From positions 1,922,001 through 1,986,000 of the forward strand of contig CBDEVW010000003.1 in the NCBI GenBank assembly GCA_965243755.1: a DNA stretch of 64,000 nt, given 5' to 3'. Positions 56,381-64,000 of the stretch are shown one piece after another. The notes under the pieces were generated by a model. It was not told where the DNA came from. It saw nothing but the letters and a program-made list of their open reading frames with translations, and ran no database searches. The stretch comes from JANSWY01 sp965243755 (lineage in GTDB: Bacteria; Bacteroidota; Bacteroidia; Cytophagales; Cyclobacteriaceae). How positions within the stretch are numbered: the stretch's first letter is position 1; each line of letters opens with the position of its first letter. A program made the position numbers and the translations under genes.

Positions 56381-58591
56381 CTAGTTAATGATAAACTTCT
56401 GGACAGTATTATAATTTCTGGCGCTTATTCGTAATGTATAAATTCCTTCAGAGACACCGGATGTTTTAATGGTAAAGAATGATTGGGTGGCTGGTTTCCT
56501 GATCAACTCCCTCCTCATTACTTTGCCTTCCAGGTCAATGATCTCCACATCATACGCAGACTGATTGCCATTAACATGTATGGTTAAATCTGCCCCAGAC
56601 GCTACCGGATTGGGAAAAACAAGAAGTTCAGGTTTTTCTGTAGGGGTGGATGTAACCGTATGGTTAAAGTATTCATCAGCTTTTTCGAATGCATCTATAC
56701 CAATTTCAATGCCCATCAATCTACCAGGTATATCATCTGCCGGTGGGTGAATGCCACCCCATATTCTGGATAAGCTGGTTTGATCTGATGCGTCTCTGTA
56801 AGTAGCCCATTGAAGTTTTACGTCCACACTAGGTCCTTCTTCAAATACCAGGAATTCATTTTTCTTTGCAATAAACTCTCCCATTCCTCCAGGGAAATAC
56901 TCATCTCCAGTAAACATTGTAAGCACTTCTGCTGCAGCCCTCGAAAATGTAGAGTGGCCGGAAACATAGCCTGCGAAGGGAGGAGTAACAAATGTTGGTC
57001 GTTGGTAAGGCCACCAGTTTTCAGCTAAAATCCATCCCACTCCTGCTTCGTCAGTATCTGGGTCAGCAATGAAATCGGGACCTTTCCAGGCATATAGTTT
57101 GATTTTTCCTACATTTTCATTGGATGCTCCGGCAAGAGGATCTCCTGCCTCCACCAATTCAATATAGCCATCTATCAATGGAATTCCCCTTGGGTCGTAT
57201 GATGGTAGTGTCTGGTCTGTGCATTGCCCCTGGTCAGCCATATAACGGATTGCAGATACAGGACGCAGGTAATCATAGTATCCTTTCACTCCCCATGCAG
57301 AAATGGCACAATCATGTACAGCACCTGCAAGTGCAAGGTAAGATTTTACGTCCCATTCCAGGTCGTCAAGAGGCTCACCCTGTCCCTTATATTGTTTGGT
57401 ACACATTGGGTGATCACTCACATAATTTAATATGGTAAACCAGTGTCCCGGAGGAGTCTCTGAATCCGGTCCGTCTGCCCAGAATTCCGCCAACACCCTA
57501 CCGTAATCGCCGCGAGGAACTGATTGAGTTTCGTAAGGCTGGTTGGTAACCGGATTTAATTCATGTCCAATGCTTGGGTCTCCCCCATCATAGAAATCAT
57601 AAAAATCATAATGTCCATCAAATGAAGTGGGCAAATCTGGTACTTTCCCGATGGACCTGGGAGAAATATCCCACATCACGCCATCAGATGGATCCAGGTG
57701 ACTGGACCAGACAGCCACCAATGCAAATCCCCATTTGTAGGGATTCATTTCTTCGGTGCTCTCATCATCAATATAAGGAGGTTGCCCCGGGTCATGATAG
57801 GTCCACCAATCTTCTCCGTCTCTTTGATGGATATCAAGATCATTCGAATTCAATGCAAAACCGACCACTCTACCCCATTCAGGGCTTAGAAACTCAGGTG
57901 CTATAGGAATTTCATTACCCGATTGATCGATGAACGTTTCCAGCGCTAATGGTTGCCAACGGTTTGGGTCAGTCATGTCCGGATTCCCTGGCTCATGGGG
58001 CTTCAGAGGATCATTTACGGGCTGATAGATTTGGTTAGTATATTCAAACTGTTCGTTTGAACCATCTGTAAATCCAAACTCAATTATTTTTTCAGCAAGA
58101 TAATTTCCTAGTGCTGCGGGTTCGTTTGTCTCCTGGTAGTTTGTTGCATCAAATGTTGCGTCATATCCGAGTTCTGCAAATAATTCATTGATTGAAGTCA
58201 ATGTTTCTTCTGAACCCGGGGAAAATGCAAATCTGTGTCGCAATAACCTGTAAGCGGCATAGCTCATGGTTTCTTCCCTGGCTGCTTCAATATCCGCTGG
58301 TGCTATAATACCACTGAATGGACAATTAAAGCCACCAAATGACTTGCCAAGAAAAACTGTTTCGGCATTATCATCATAAGCAGCCCAGGAGTCGTATAAT
58401 GCAATGGAAGTATGAAACAAATTTCTGGCATGAACAGTAGGCCTGGCAAAATCATTTCTGATAGCATGCAACAATTGTTCATTCCATTCTCTGGCCACTG
58501 AGTGTTCTTGTGCGGAGACATTCAGGCAAAAAATAAAGCTCATCACAAAAAATAGAGCATACCTAACACCTCCAGTTTTCCTATTCCTCAT
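56381..58591 (-). CDS. Vanadium haloperoxidase-like PAP2 protein with type IX C-terminal sorting domain
   Basis: 736 residues. A signal peptide starts the chain. The PAP2/V-haloperoxidase motifs are YVSGHSTFSRAA (about 543) and SRIWGGIHPPADD (about 611); the R-P pair YQRP is present, but the Lys expected seven residues before the Arg is Glu. The final 85 residues (LLVFPNPVASGADLTIHVNG to QKFIIN) are a type A sorting domain, so PorU/PorV should secrete it. It could be a phosphatase or a haloperoxidase. Confidence 0.85.
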   Translation of the reverse strand: MRNRKTGGVRYALFFVMSFIFCLNVSAQEHSVAREWNEQLLHAIRNDFARPTVHARNLFHTSIALYDSWAAYDDNAETVFLGKSFGGFNCPFSGIIAPADIEAAREETMSYAAYRLLRHRFAFSPGSEETLTSINELFAELGYDATFDATNYQETNEPAALGNYLAEKIIEFGFTDGSNEQFEYTNQIYQPVNDPLKPHEPGNPDMTDPNRWQPLALETFIDQSGNEIPIAPEFLSPEWGRVVGFALNSNDLDIHQRDGEDWWTYHDPGQPPYIDDESTEEMNPYKWGFALVAVWSSHLDPSDGVMWDISPRSIGKVPDLPTSFDGHYDFYDFYDGGDPSIGHELNPVTNQPYETQSVPRGDYGRVLAEFWADGPDSETPPGHWFTILNYVSDHPMCTKQYKGQGEPLDDLEWDVKSYLALAGAVHDCAISAWGVKGYYDYLRPVSAIRYMADQGQCTDQTLPSYDPRGIPLIDGYIELVEAGDPLAGASNENVGKIKLYAWKGPDFIADPDTDEAGVGWILAENWWPYQRPTFVTPPFAGYVSGHSTFSRAAAEVLTMFTGDEYFPGGMGEFIAKKNEFLVFEEGPSVDVKLQWATYRDASDQTSLSRIWGGIHPPADDIPGRLMGIEIGIDAFEKADEYFNHTVTSTPTEKPELLVFPNPVASGADLTIHVNGNQSAYDVEIIDLEGKVMRRELIRKPATQSFFTIKTSGVSEGIYTLRISARNYNTVQKFIIN

Positions 58592-58616
58592 CTTGTTGTG
58601 TATTTAAAAATTGTTT

Positions 58617-58624
58617 CAAAAGTA
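58617..58624 (-). promoter_or_regulatory. Candidate -7 element of the haloperoxidase-like gene
   Basis: TACTTTTG on the minus strand, 25 bases before the ATG. No -33 match. Confidence 0.35.
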
Positions 58625-58711
58625 TATATTTCAATGGAATATTCCTGATAAAATTTGTCACGCTGATTACATCCCTATTGACCCTGATTATTTGTGGTTG
58701 GTTGCCCATTA

Positions 58712-58738
58712 AAATAAAAAAGCCGCAAAAGCGGCTTT
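58712..58738 (-). terminator. Intrinsic terminator of the 58761-59210 gene
   Basis: Stem AAAGCCGC / GCGGCTTT with an AAAA loop (58719-58738), followed on the minus strand by TTTTATTTT. It lies 22 bases after the stop. Confidence 0.8.
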
Positions 58739-58760
58739 ATATTCTTTCCCTTAATAATTT

Positions 58761-59210
58761 TTACCGGGCCCCAACGAAACTGAATCTGGCAGTGATGCCC
58801 CAGTTGTTGGTAAGAAAGTCTCCTTCGGTTAATATCAACGAAGGTCTCCAGTCCAGCCCCACGGTCAACGGAAAATCAAAGGTGTATTCCATACCGAAAT
58901 TTCCAGCGGCACCAATTTCCAGTTGATCCCCAAACCACAGTTCCGGACCTACACCAGGGTATATTTTAAATCCCTCAACCTCTCCGTCAAGCTTGAACAT
59001 CCAGTCGAAATAAGCGGCCACACCGAAAGTATCGCTGATGTATACAGTTGGGTGTAATCGTGGTTTTGCTGCAATTGGCAAGGTGGCATCAAAGGCAAAT
59101 TGGTCACCAGCCCTGACACCCAATTCAAAAGCAGTCTGGGCCTTAGCCTCCTGCCAGCTACAAATAGTAAGGATAAATAATGCAAATAGGGATAATAGTC
59201 GTATTTTCAT
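58761..59210 (-). CDS. Small outer-membrane beta-barrel-like protein
   Basis: 149 residues. Signal peptide (LLSLFALFILTICSWQEAKAQ), then alternating strands with Gly and aromatic turns (VYISDTFGVAAYFDWMF, GVGPELWFG) and a C-terminal Phe-containing strand (WGITARFSFVGAR), resembling OmpW-like or 8-stranded barrels. Function unknown. Gap 59211-59412 upstream holds no gene. Confidence 0.7.
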   Translation of the reverse strand: MKIRLLSLFALFILTICSWQEAKAQTAFELGVRAGDQFAFDATLPIAAKPRLHPTVYISDTFGVAAYFDWMFKLDGEVEGFKIYPGVGPELWFGDQLEIGAAGNFGMEYTFDFPLTVGLDWRPSLILTEGDFLTNNWGITARFSFVGAR

Positions 59211-59387
59211 GTTTTTGCAAAGTTTTGATTGATCAGTTTAAATTGATTAAACAAATTCTGAATAGAAAGATATTCATTTGTAATCAGTAATAAGTAGTTG
59301 CAGGGTGAATTTAGTTGAATACAATTTTTACCGCAATGATCAGCCTAAATTTCCTTTGGTGTTTTTTAATATTCTATTTCAAAAAAC

Positions 59388-59395
59388 TATATTTG
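59388..59395 (+). promoter_or_regulatory. Candidate -7 element of tRNA-Ala
   Basis: TATATTTG, 17 bases before the tRNA. The -33 region has only T-rich sequence. Confidence 0.4.
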
Positions 59396-59412
59396 CTTTC
59401 TTTTCACACCAA

Positions 59413-59486
59413 GGGGCTATAGCTCAGCTGGCTAGAGCGCTACACTGGCAGTGTAGAGGCCGGGGGTTCGAATCCCCCTAGCTCCA
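59413..59486 (+). tRNA. tRNA-Ala (GGC)
   Basis: A full cloverleaf: acceptor GGGGCTA / TAGCTCC (one G-T), D arm GCTC / GAGC, anticodon stem CTACA / TGTAG with loop CTGGCAG, T arm GGGGG-TTCGAAT-CCCCC. Anticodon GGC at 59447-59449. CCA is not encoded; the next bases are CTTG. The 3' end is a classic site for integration. Confidence 0.97.
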
Positions 59487-59489
59487 CTT
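59480..59489 (+). repeat. tRNA-Ala 3' end repeat, copy 1 (possible att site)
   Basis: AGCTCCACTT, repeated at 63234-63243, spanning the tRNA 3' end. With the CCC upstream, 13 of 15 bases agree. It may mark the ends of the accessory segment. Confidence 0.35.
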
Positions 59490-59792
59490 GATGACAGCTT
59501 TTATTGTGCTGAACCATCTGTTGTAATACCATCATAAACCAAAACTGGATTTTCAGAGAAACTGGAAAGATAAATCCACGTTGGAGTGGGTGGGTTTTGG
59601 GTCTACTTATCTCATCTTTTGCCTGGGCCTAGCAAAAGGTATGACGAGATAGCCCCAAGGCTACTTTATGTGATCCATGTGCTGAGTGGAACAAATACTT
59701 ATGGAACATCCTGGCGTGATCTTTTGTTTGACGACTGATGACGAACTCCGCTTTACCTGCGTGGGTACTGTATTTTTAAAAGTCAAATAACA
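59487..59792. other. 306-base gap after tRNA-Ala, no gene recognised
   Basis: No ORF over 60 codons with a recognisable product. It contains an imperfect hairpin at 59608-59651. It may be a remnant of the accessory segment's edge. Confidence 0.4.
59608..59651. repeat. Imperfect inverted repeat
   Basis: Arms TATCTCATC / GACGAGATA (8 of 9) enclose CTTTTGC / GCAAAAG with a 9-base loop. Too long and T-poor to be a plain terminator. Possibly a structured RNA or a mobile-element end. Confidence 0.35.
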
Positions 59793-60284
59793 TTAGGGAA
59801 AATCTTGCCACTTTTTAATCATGCTTTCACATTTGGAAATAGGTAGCCGTTTGTTGTAATTCATTAATGACTGAAGTTTTGTAATTCCATCATGACTCTT
59901 AATGTTTGAATTGGTTACCATTTGATCAATAATCCATAAAACTCCATGAACTTCAAAACCCTGCTTTTCCAAAGTCTTACGAAGCAAGTTATCTCCTGTT
60001 AAGACTCCCGATTTTAAAGCAATGGCATGGTGTATTACTGATGTGTCAGCAATTGATAAACCAGGTGAAAGTGAACTGGCCAAATCTTCTAGTACGCTCA
60101 CATCTTGAGTATTTAGAATCGTTAAACTTTCAAATGATATTAGAACTGACTGCTGGTCATCTTCAAGTTCACTGATTACTTCCACACTTGTGTACAATTC
60201 AATCTTCATTTCAAAGAATTGATTTATCAGGTCTGTGTAGAAAAGGTCAATGAAAATATTGGCGTCAGTAACAGCAAGTTTCAA
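59793..60284 (-). CDS. PIN-domain protein, probable toxin
   Basis: 163 residues from a TTG start. PIN-fold acidic residues sit at Asp7 (TDANIFIDL), Glu39 (VISELEDD), Asp80 (SIADTSVIHHA) and Asp98 (TGDNLL), arranged as in VapC-type ribonucleases. Its start shares a 4-base TTGA overlap with the stop of the XRE/M78 gene, so the two are translated together. By analogy with Xre-COG2856 toxin-antitoxin pairs, this would be an RNase toxin held in check by its upstream neighbour. Activity not shown. Confidence 0.8.
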   Translation of the reverse strand: MKLAVTDANIFIDLFYTDLINQFFEMKIELYTSVEVISELEDDQQSVLISFESLTILNTQDVSVLEDLASSLSPGLSIADTSVIHHAIALKSGVLTGDNLLRKTLEKQGFEVHGVLWIIDQMVTNSNIKSHDGITKLQSLMNYNKRLPISKCESMIKKWQDFP

Positions 60285-61333
60285 GCTTCAACTTCATTTA
60301 AATGATTGCGGAATTCAGCAAGTTTCTGATTTGATAATGCAGCAGCCTTACTCATTGAAACTATTTCTTCAGCAACTGCTCTTAATAATAGTTGGAAAAA
60401 GCGAGATCCTGATTCATCACCCTTGTAGTCTCCAGGTTCTTTCTTACGGTATCCTAATTTGCTAAAGGTCTTAAAAAATTCCTGATAAGTAGATTGAGAA
60501 ATTAGATCCAAATTTCGTGCTCTAGCCATTATTGCTTGCATAGATATTCCGAAATTCTCCTTCATTATCATGAGTTCCTTAATAAATACATTTGATCTAT
60601 GTGCTCCGAACTCATCAATAAAGACTTGTTTAGGTATCAGCATTGCGCCAGCAAAAGAATGGCATAATTTCTCAATTTCCTTTTCTTCAAATGTATTGTC
60701 TGGAAACTTCAGAAGAAGATGTGCCAATTCATGTAGAGCAGTAAACCTTTTTCTAAATTTTTGCATGTTCTTATTGAGCACTATGGTAGGAACTCCATTA
60801 GCATAGGTTGACAAGCCATCAAAACCATCCTCTACATCAATCTCGAACACCTTGATTTCATGGTCTTCCAGGAGTTCAATAACATTAGGTATGCTATTGG
60901 TACCAATGTCCCACTTTTCTCTGAGTTTACTGGTAGCCAATTCAATATCCTCACCACTTTTAATTAAAATGTTTGATATAGGATTCTTAAATGGCTTGTC
61001 AATCCCTAAAAGACCCTCCAATTCAAAATATCTTTCTAGAAAATCTACAGTATTGGCCTTTATCTGATCAATATCTTTCGCTGAAAGTCTTTTTAATTTC
61101 CTGAATTCAATATTCTCTAATTTGATCTTCTCACTTCTATAGAAATAGTCAGGTCGAACATTTAGTACATTACTCAATGCAATCAAAATTTCTGATGAAG
61201 GTTTCATATCACCTTGTTCATACTTGCCAATTGCCTGCTTGGTGACTATGTTGTTCATTCTATTAGCCAAATCCTGCATGGATAACCCATTCATTTTTCT
61301 AGCCTTATTTAGCCTTTGACCGAAGCTCTTCAT
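60281..61333 (-). CDS. XRE-family regulator fused to an ImmA/IrrE-type metallopeptidase domain
   Basis: 350 residues. Residues 1-62 are an HTH_3 domain (MQDLANRMNN, QAIGKYEQGDMKPS). The ImmA/IrrE (M78) domain follows with a zinc motif HELAH (201-205) and third-ligand region around Glu221 (EIEKLCHSFAGAMLIP). Such fusions (COG2856) regulate mobile elements or act as antitoxins. It is translationally coupled to the PIN gene. Its promoter region contains a perfect 10-bp operator palindrome, fitting autorepression. Confidence 0.88.
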   Translation of the reverse strand: MKSFGQRLNKARKMNGLSMQDLANRMNNIVTKQAIGKYEQGDMKPSSEILIALSNVLNVRPDYFYRSEKIKLENIEFRKLKRLSAKDIDQIKANTVDFLERYFELEGLLGIDKPFKNPISNILIKSGEDIELATSKLREKWDIGTNSIPNVIELLEDHEIKVFEIDVEDGFDGLSTYANGVPTIVLNKNMQKFRKRFTALHELAHLLLKFPDNTFEEKEIEKLCHSFAGAMLIPKQVFIDEFGAHRSNVFIKELMIMKENFGISMQAIMARARNLDLISQSTYQEFFKTFSKLGYRKKEPGDYKGDESGSRFFQLLLRAVAEEIVSMSKAAALSNQKLAEFRNHLNEVEA

Positions 61334-61372
61334 TGTTTTGCTGTATTAATGTGATTCTCCTAATGCATACGA

Positions 61373-61411
61373 GGTTGACAAAAATATGTTTTATTCGAAA
61401 CTTTGTCAACC
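61373..61411 (-). promoter_or_regulatory. Operator-promoter of the XRE/M78-PIN pair
   Basis: GGTTGACAAA (61373-61382) and TTTGTCAACC (61402-61411) are perfect arms separated by 19 bases. On the minus strand, the upstream arm includes TTG at -33 and the downstream arm overlaps TATTTTTG at -7 (20-base spacing). A bound repressor would cover both elements. The predicted transcript start is about 35-40 bases before the ATG. Confidence 0.7.
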
Positions 61412-61423
61412 GCATACCGTTCA

Positions 61424-61594
61424 TTAAAGCATGTTTTGTAATAAAATCTGACTTCCAAAGCACACCACATTACACATCTCCCTCAACCTACTTCTCACTC
61501 TAAGTCCATATACTTCCTCAATGTCCTGGCTATCTAAATTAGTGGTGATGTGGGTGATCATCTTTTGGGAGATGAAGTGATCGTATCTTGATAA
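61424..61594 (-). pseudogene. Remnant of a DnaC/IstB-like ATPase (C-terminal end only)
   Basis: The frame encodes a segment with SRYDHFISQKMITHITTNLD, then DSQDIEEVYGLRVRSRLREMC, matching from memory the C-terminal end (TTNL...RVRSRxREM) of DnaC-like helicase loaders or IstB-type ATPases of mobile elements. The N-terminal ATPase part is gone; the segment ends abruptly at 61595 where another gene begins on the plus strand. No start codon for the family remains. Confidence 0.55.
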
Positions 61595-61595
61595 G

Positions 61596-61934
61596 ATGAA
61601 TAAAATTAATTTCAATAAGCAAATTCTGTGGATATCCCTTGCACTTGGCGCCTTCATGTACATGTTTTTTTATACCTTTTTCATAGGTATAAAGGGAGGA
61701 GATTTTTTCACCAAACATAATTTATTTGTTTTCCCTGGATCGTTCTACTATTCATTTGGATTAGTGATTGGGTGGCTAGCATTAGACTTTCCAAGTAAAA
61801 AGCTTTGGAAGGCACCAATTATTGGACACCTGATTTATTTCTTTCTCAAGCTGTTCATATCTGTGTATTTTGGCTTCTTCTATTTACCAGTTTTTCTAAT
61901 TATTTCTTTAAAACGATCTTTGAGCAAATCGTGA
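61596..61934 (+). CDS. Small membrane protein of unknown function
   Basis: 112 residues with about three hydrophobic helices (WISLALGAFMYMFFYTFFIG, FYYSFGLVIGWLALDF, FFLKLFISVYFGFFYLPVFL). No known domain. Its stop overlaps the GTG start of the next gene by 4 bases (GTGA), so the products are likely made together. It adjoins the DnaC-like remnant, pointing to a rearranged accessory segment. Confidence 0.6.
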   Translation: MNKINFNKQILWISLALGAFMYMFFYTFFIGIKGGDFFTKHNLFVFPGSFYYSFGLVIGWLALDFPSKKLWKAPIIGHLIYFFLKLFISVYFGFFYLPVFLIISLKRSLSKS

Positions 61935-63115
61935 GAAGACTATTTAAAATATTTGGTAGGGCTATTCTTTTGTTGTTAGCGCTTTTCGCACTTTCGATTG
62001 GATATATGTTGTATTTGTTCAATGTAAAAGCAAGGGGCGAAGTAGTATCCACTGTGAATTACGTTGAAGTTCCATATTACTATGACATCAATGGCTTAAT
62101 CAATGTTGACGTAGTTCTTAATGGAAAAACGAGAAGATTCATTATTGATAGTGGGGCAGGCAACATGGTATTTACAAACGCTGATGTTGAGCTTGATGGC
62201 TTCTCAGGGATTGGGTTTGGTGTAGGAGCCAGTAGCGGTTTCTTTTTTACGAGATTAGGCAAAATAGATTCATTTAATATAGGGGATCTGCAGTTTAAAG
62301 ATTTCACATTTGAGAAAACTGAGCCTCCATTTGTTACTTGTTCAAATGGGCCTATCGGAATTATTGGGAAGGAAGCGCTTAGAAAATGCAAGTGGCAATT
62401 CTACCCTGCCGAACAAAAAATCAGAATTGCTCTTGACCAGAATTCATTAATATTTCCTGAACACAGATTTAGTGTACCGCTCAAAATTAACAAGTTTGGA
62501 TTTCAGCCAAAAGCTAAAGTAACGGTCAATAAGCAGTCATCAGAGTATATAGTTGATACTGGTTCCAATAACACTCTAAGCACCCAACTTGATTCAACCT
62601 GGAGCCTCTCTGGTGGGATCAAGGTAGTGAGGAATGCTGTAGAGACTTTAGGCGACAATTCTTTAAAAGCTCACTATATATTTGAAACCGCAGATTTGTC
62701 CATCGGAGGTCGCCAACTCCCCCAAAAGGTTACTCTACATGCCATGAACGGCACTGCCCAAACGATAGGACTTGGCTTTTTGAAAAATTTCAATTTTACA
62801 ATTGATTGGGAGTCCAAAATGCTACACCTTTCTCCTATTTCCAATGAAAATATCCAGCAAAGTAGCTTTGGGGTAGCATTTAACATTGTAAATGACCAAA
62901 TCAAAGTGAAGAGCTTACTAAGGAACTCAACTCCGGATCAGTATGGCTTGCAAGTTGGCCAATCAGTTTTTTCCATAAATGATATGACAATAGCGCAAGG
63001 ATTGGATCCGTGTGCTCTAAAGACTATGATTACTGAAAATGATACACTCCTTATCAAGGTGAAGCCAAATGATGGTGAGCCAATTAAGCTGATCAGAGAA
63101 ACTTTGTTCCGATAG
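61931..63115 (+). CDS. Retropepsin-like aspartyl protease with C-terminal PDZ domain, membrane-anchored
   Basis: 394 residues from GTG 61931 (the frame is open to ATG 61805, but that would overlap the small membrane protein gene by 130 bases). A membrane helix (AILLLLALFALSIGYMLYLF) is followed by two aspartyl motifs, IIDSGAGNMVF (Asp73) and YIVDTGSNNTLS (Asp209), in a pepsin-like two-lobed arrangement, and a PDZ-like end (DQYGLQVGQSVFSINDM). Probably acts outside the cytoplasm. Substrate unknown. Confidence 0.8.
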   Translation: MRRLFKIFGRAILLLLALFALSIGYMLYLFNVKARGEVVSTVNYVEVPYYYDINGLINVDVVLNGKTRRFIIDSGAGNMVFTNADVELDGFSGIGFGVGASSGFFFTRLGKIDSFNIGDLQFKDFTFEKTEPPFVTCSNGPIGIIGKEALRKCKWQFYPAEQKIRIALDQNSLIFPEHRFSVPLKINKFGFQPKAKVTVNKQSSEYIVDTGSNNTLSTQLDSTWSLSGGIKVVRNAVETLGDNSLKAHYIFETADLSIGGRQLPQKVTLHAMNGTAQTIGLGFLKNFNFTIDWESKMLHLSPISNENIQQSSFGVAFNIVNDQIKVKSLLRNSTPDQYGLQVGQSVFSINDMTIAQGLDPCALKTMITENDTLLIKVKPNDGEPIKLIRETLFR

Positions 63116-63223
63116 GGCTGACTGAAAACATCAATTGATTCATATCGATAGAATTTGAAAGGTTAACAATTGCTAATTGACCAGTACATTCATCTGAATA
63201 TCAGATACTTATAATTGTGATTC

Positions 63224-63240
63224 TGGAGCCCTCAGCTCCA
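63224..63240 (+). terminator. Possible weak terminator hairpin
   Basis: Stem TGGAGC / GCTCCA with a 5-base loop, followed by CTTTCTT. It lies 108 bases beyond the protease stop. It overlaps the second copy of the tRNA-end repeat, an alternative explanation for that repeat. Confidence 0.35.
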
Positions 63241-63243
63241 CTT
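63234..63243 (+). repeat. tRNA-Ala 3' end repeat, copy 2 (possible att site)
   Basis: AGCTCCACTT, identical to 59480-59489. If a true att site, the accessory segment spans 59487-63243. Confidence 0.3.
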
Positions 63244-63304
63244 TCTTATCAATTTAATAGCTGGATAGCACATCTCCAAAACATATCAATCAGCACTATT
63301 TATG

Positions 63305-63880
63305 CTAAATCAACAGTTCATCAATCTTAGTCCTGAGCTCCTGAAAATAACTCTCCACATCTGTCGATAGTCCAGACTGGTATTTAACCACCTGCATCTC
63401 CTGATCAACAATAATGGTGGTAGGATAACCGCCGATACAATATTCGTAATTGATGTCATTTTGTAAATAAACCGGCCAGTCAAACTCATTGGACTCCAGA
63501 AATTTTTCAAGCTCTTCCCTGGTATTGTCAGCAATGGAAATAAAAGAGACAGGCTTTCCTTCATAGATTTTCTTCAACTTATTCAAATGGGGTATTTCTT
63601 TATTGCATGGCGGACATGTAGTAAACCAGAAATTGATCACTGTTACCTTTCCGGCAACTGCATACATATCAGTCATATCTCCACTTAAAGGTTCCAGTTT
63701 AGAGTTGTAGATGGTTTTGCCAAGGAGTTTCTTGTATTCAGTGTCGCTATTGAGATATTTTTCTGCCCTGGACATGGATGAGTTTTCTATCTCATAGATA
63801 GTCTGACAATTGATATATTCTTTACTGCCACACGAGCAAAGGAAGATGAGAATGGAAACCAGAAAGCAAAATAATTTCAT
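63305..63880 (-). CDS. TlpA-like thiol-disulfide lipoprotein
   Basis: 191 residues. The signal peptide ends in the lipobox LCSC (Cys17). The thioredoxin fold carries CPPC (Cys89, Cys92) in FWFTTCPPCNKE, with the cis-proline region GGYPTT. TlpA/ResA-like proteins reduce disulfides in exported proteins or cytochrome precursors. The last 120 bases of the window hold only its upstream region. Confidence 0.9.
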   Translation of the reverse strand: MKLFCFLVSILIFLCSCGSKEYINCQTIYEIENSSMSRAEKYLNSDTEYKKLLGKTIYNSKLEPLSGDMTDMYAVAGKVTVINFWFTTCPPCNKEIPHLNKLKKIYEGKPVSFISIADNTREELEKFLESNEFDWPVYLQNDINYEYCIGGYPTTIIVDQEMQVVKYQSGLSTDVESYFQELRTKIDELLI

Positions 63881-64000
63881 AAAGATTGATGATCAACAGT
63901 GGTAAAAAAGTCTTTAAATATATCAAATTCATCCCAATACTACACATCAAATCCGGATAGTCAGCCTGATTTCAAAAAACGACCGGTTGTTCCGACCAAA

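Noticed and set aside
61805..61930. Upstream extension of the retropepsin-like gene
   Set aside because: The extension overlaps a complete small membrane-protein ORF; the GTG at 61931 forms a standard GTGA overlap.
59413..63243. Intact integrative element
   Set aside because: No integrase, relaxase or transposase gene in the segment; only a remnant ATPase tail.

Overview
The window looks like a chromosomal segment of an AT-rich, gliding-type Bacteroidota, most likely the Cytophagales branch. The evidence is type IX secretion genes (porU, porV), the gliding lipoprotein gene gldH, a protein ending in a type-IX C-terminal sorting domain, a WG-repeat protein, DUF2911 and DUF2721 proteins, and promoters of the Bacteroidota form TTTG-N19-TAnnTTTG rather than the E. 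coli form. I cannot name a species.

Layout. 1-14317 (minus strand) is a surface-glycan cluster with an ABC exporter (Wzm/Wzt): a sugar-nucleotide dehydratase-type SDR, two very small ORFs, the exporter, two paired SDR epimerases, five glycosyltransferases, three methyltransferases (one FkbM type), and the start of a glutamine-dependent asparagine synthase-like gene that runs off the window. Another glycosyltransferase lies divergently at 14524. 15614-25036 is housekeeping: a TPR protein, MATE exporter, Nudix hydrolase, rnhB-gcvT-comB operon, a lipoprotein/MazG-like/DUF2721 operon, DUF2911 and YicC. 25091-29436 holds a very large envelope protein (degenerate peptidase domain, beta-propeller, outer-membrane barrel) and an FAD oxidoreductase. 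29483-36761 runs MBL hydrolase, pssA, porU, porV and an M16-like protein without the zinc motif. 36758-50831 holds a WG-repeat protein, hemA, an HhH protein, a giant SF1 helicase, gldH/ricT, purD and recQ. 51047-58591 holds manC, rlmB, a methyltransferase, a candidate small RNA, a second asnB, an NlpC/P60 lipoprotein and a haloperoxidase-like type-IX cargo. 59413-63243 is a small accessory segment behind tRNA-Ala(GGC): a PIN-domain protein coupled to an XRE/ImmA-IrrE-like regulator with its own operator-promoter, a broken DnaC/IstB-like ATPase fragment, and a coupled pair encoding a small membrane protein and a retropepsin-like protease with a PDZ end. A TlpA-like lipoprotein closes the window.

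How parts fit. The 1-14317 genes can make a glycan and export it across the inner membrane; manC at 51047 could supply GDP-mannose. PorU and PorV process and anchor secreted cargo such as the 56381-58591 protein. The tRNA-adjacent segment carries the strongest accessory signals: a toxin-antitoxin-like pair, a decayed replication or transposition ATPase, and a short direct repeat of the tRNA 3' end. The most interesting non-coding finding is a stand-alone consensus promoter 5 bp ahead of a short hairpin-plus-terminator unit at 53796-53908. No rRNA, CRISPR array, intact IS element or integrase gene was seen.
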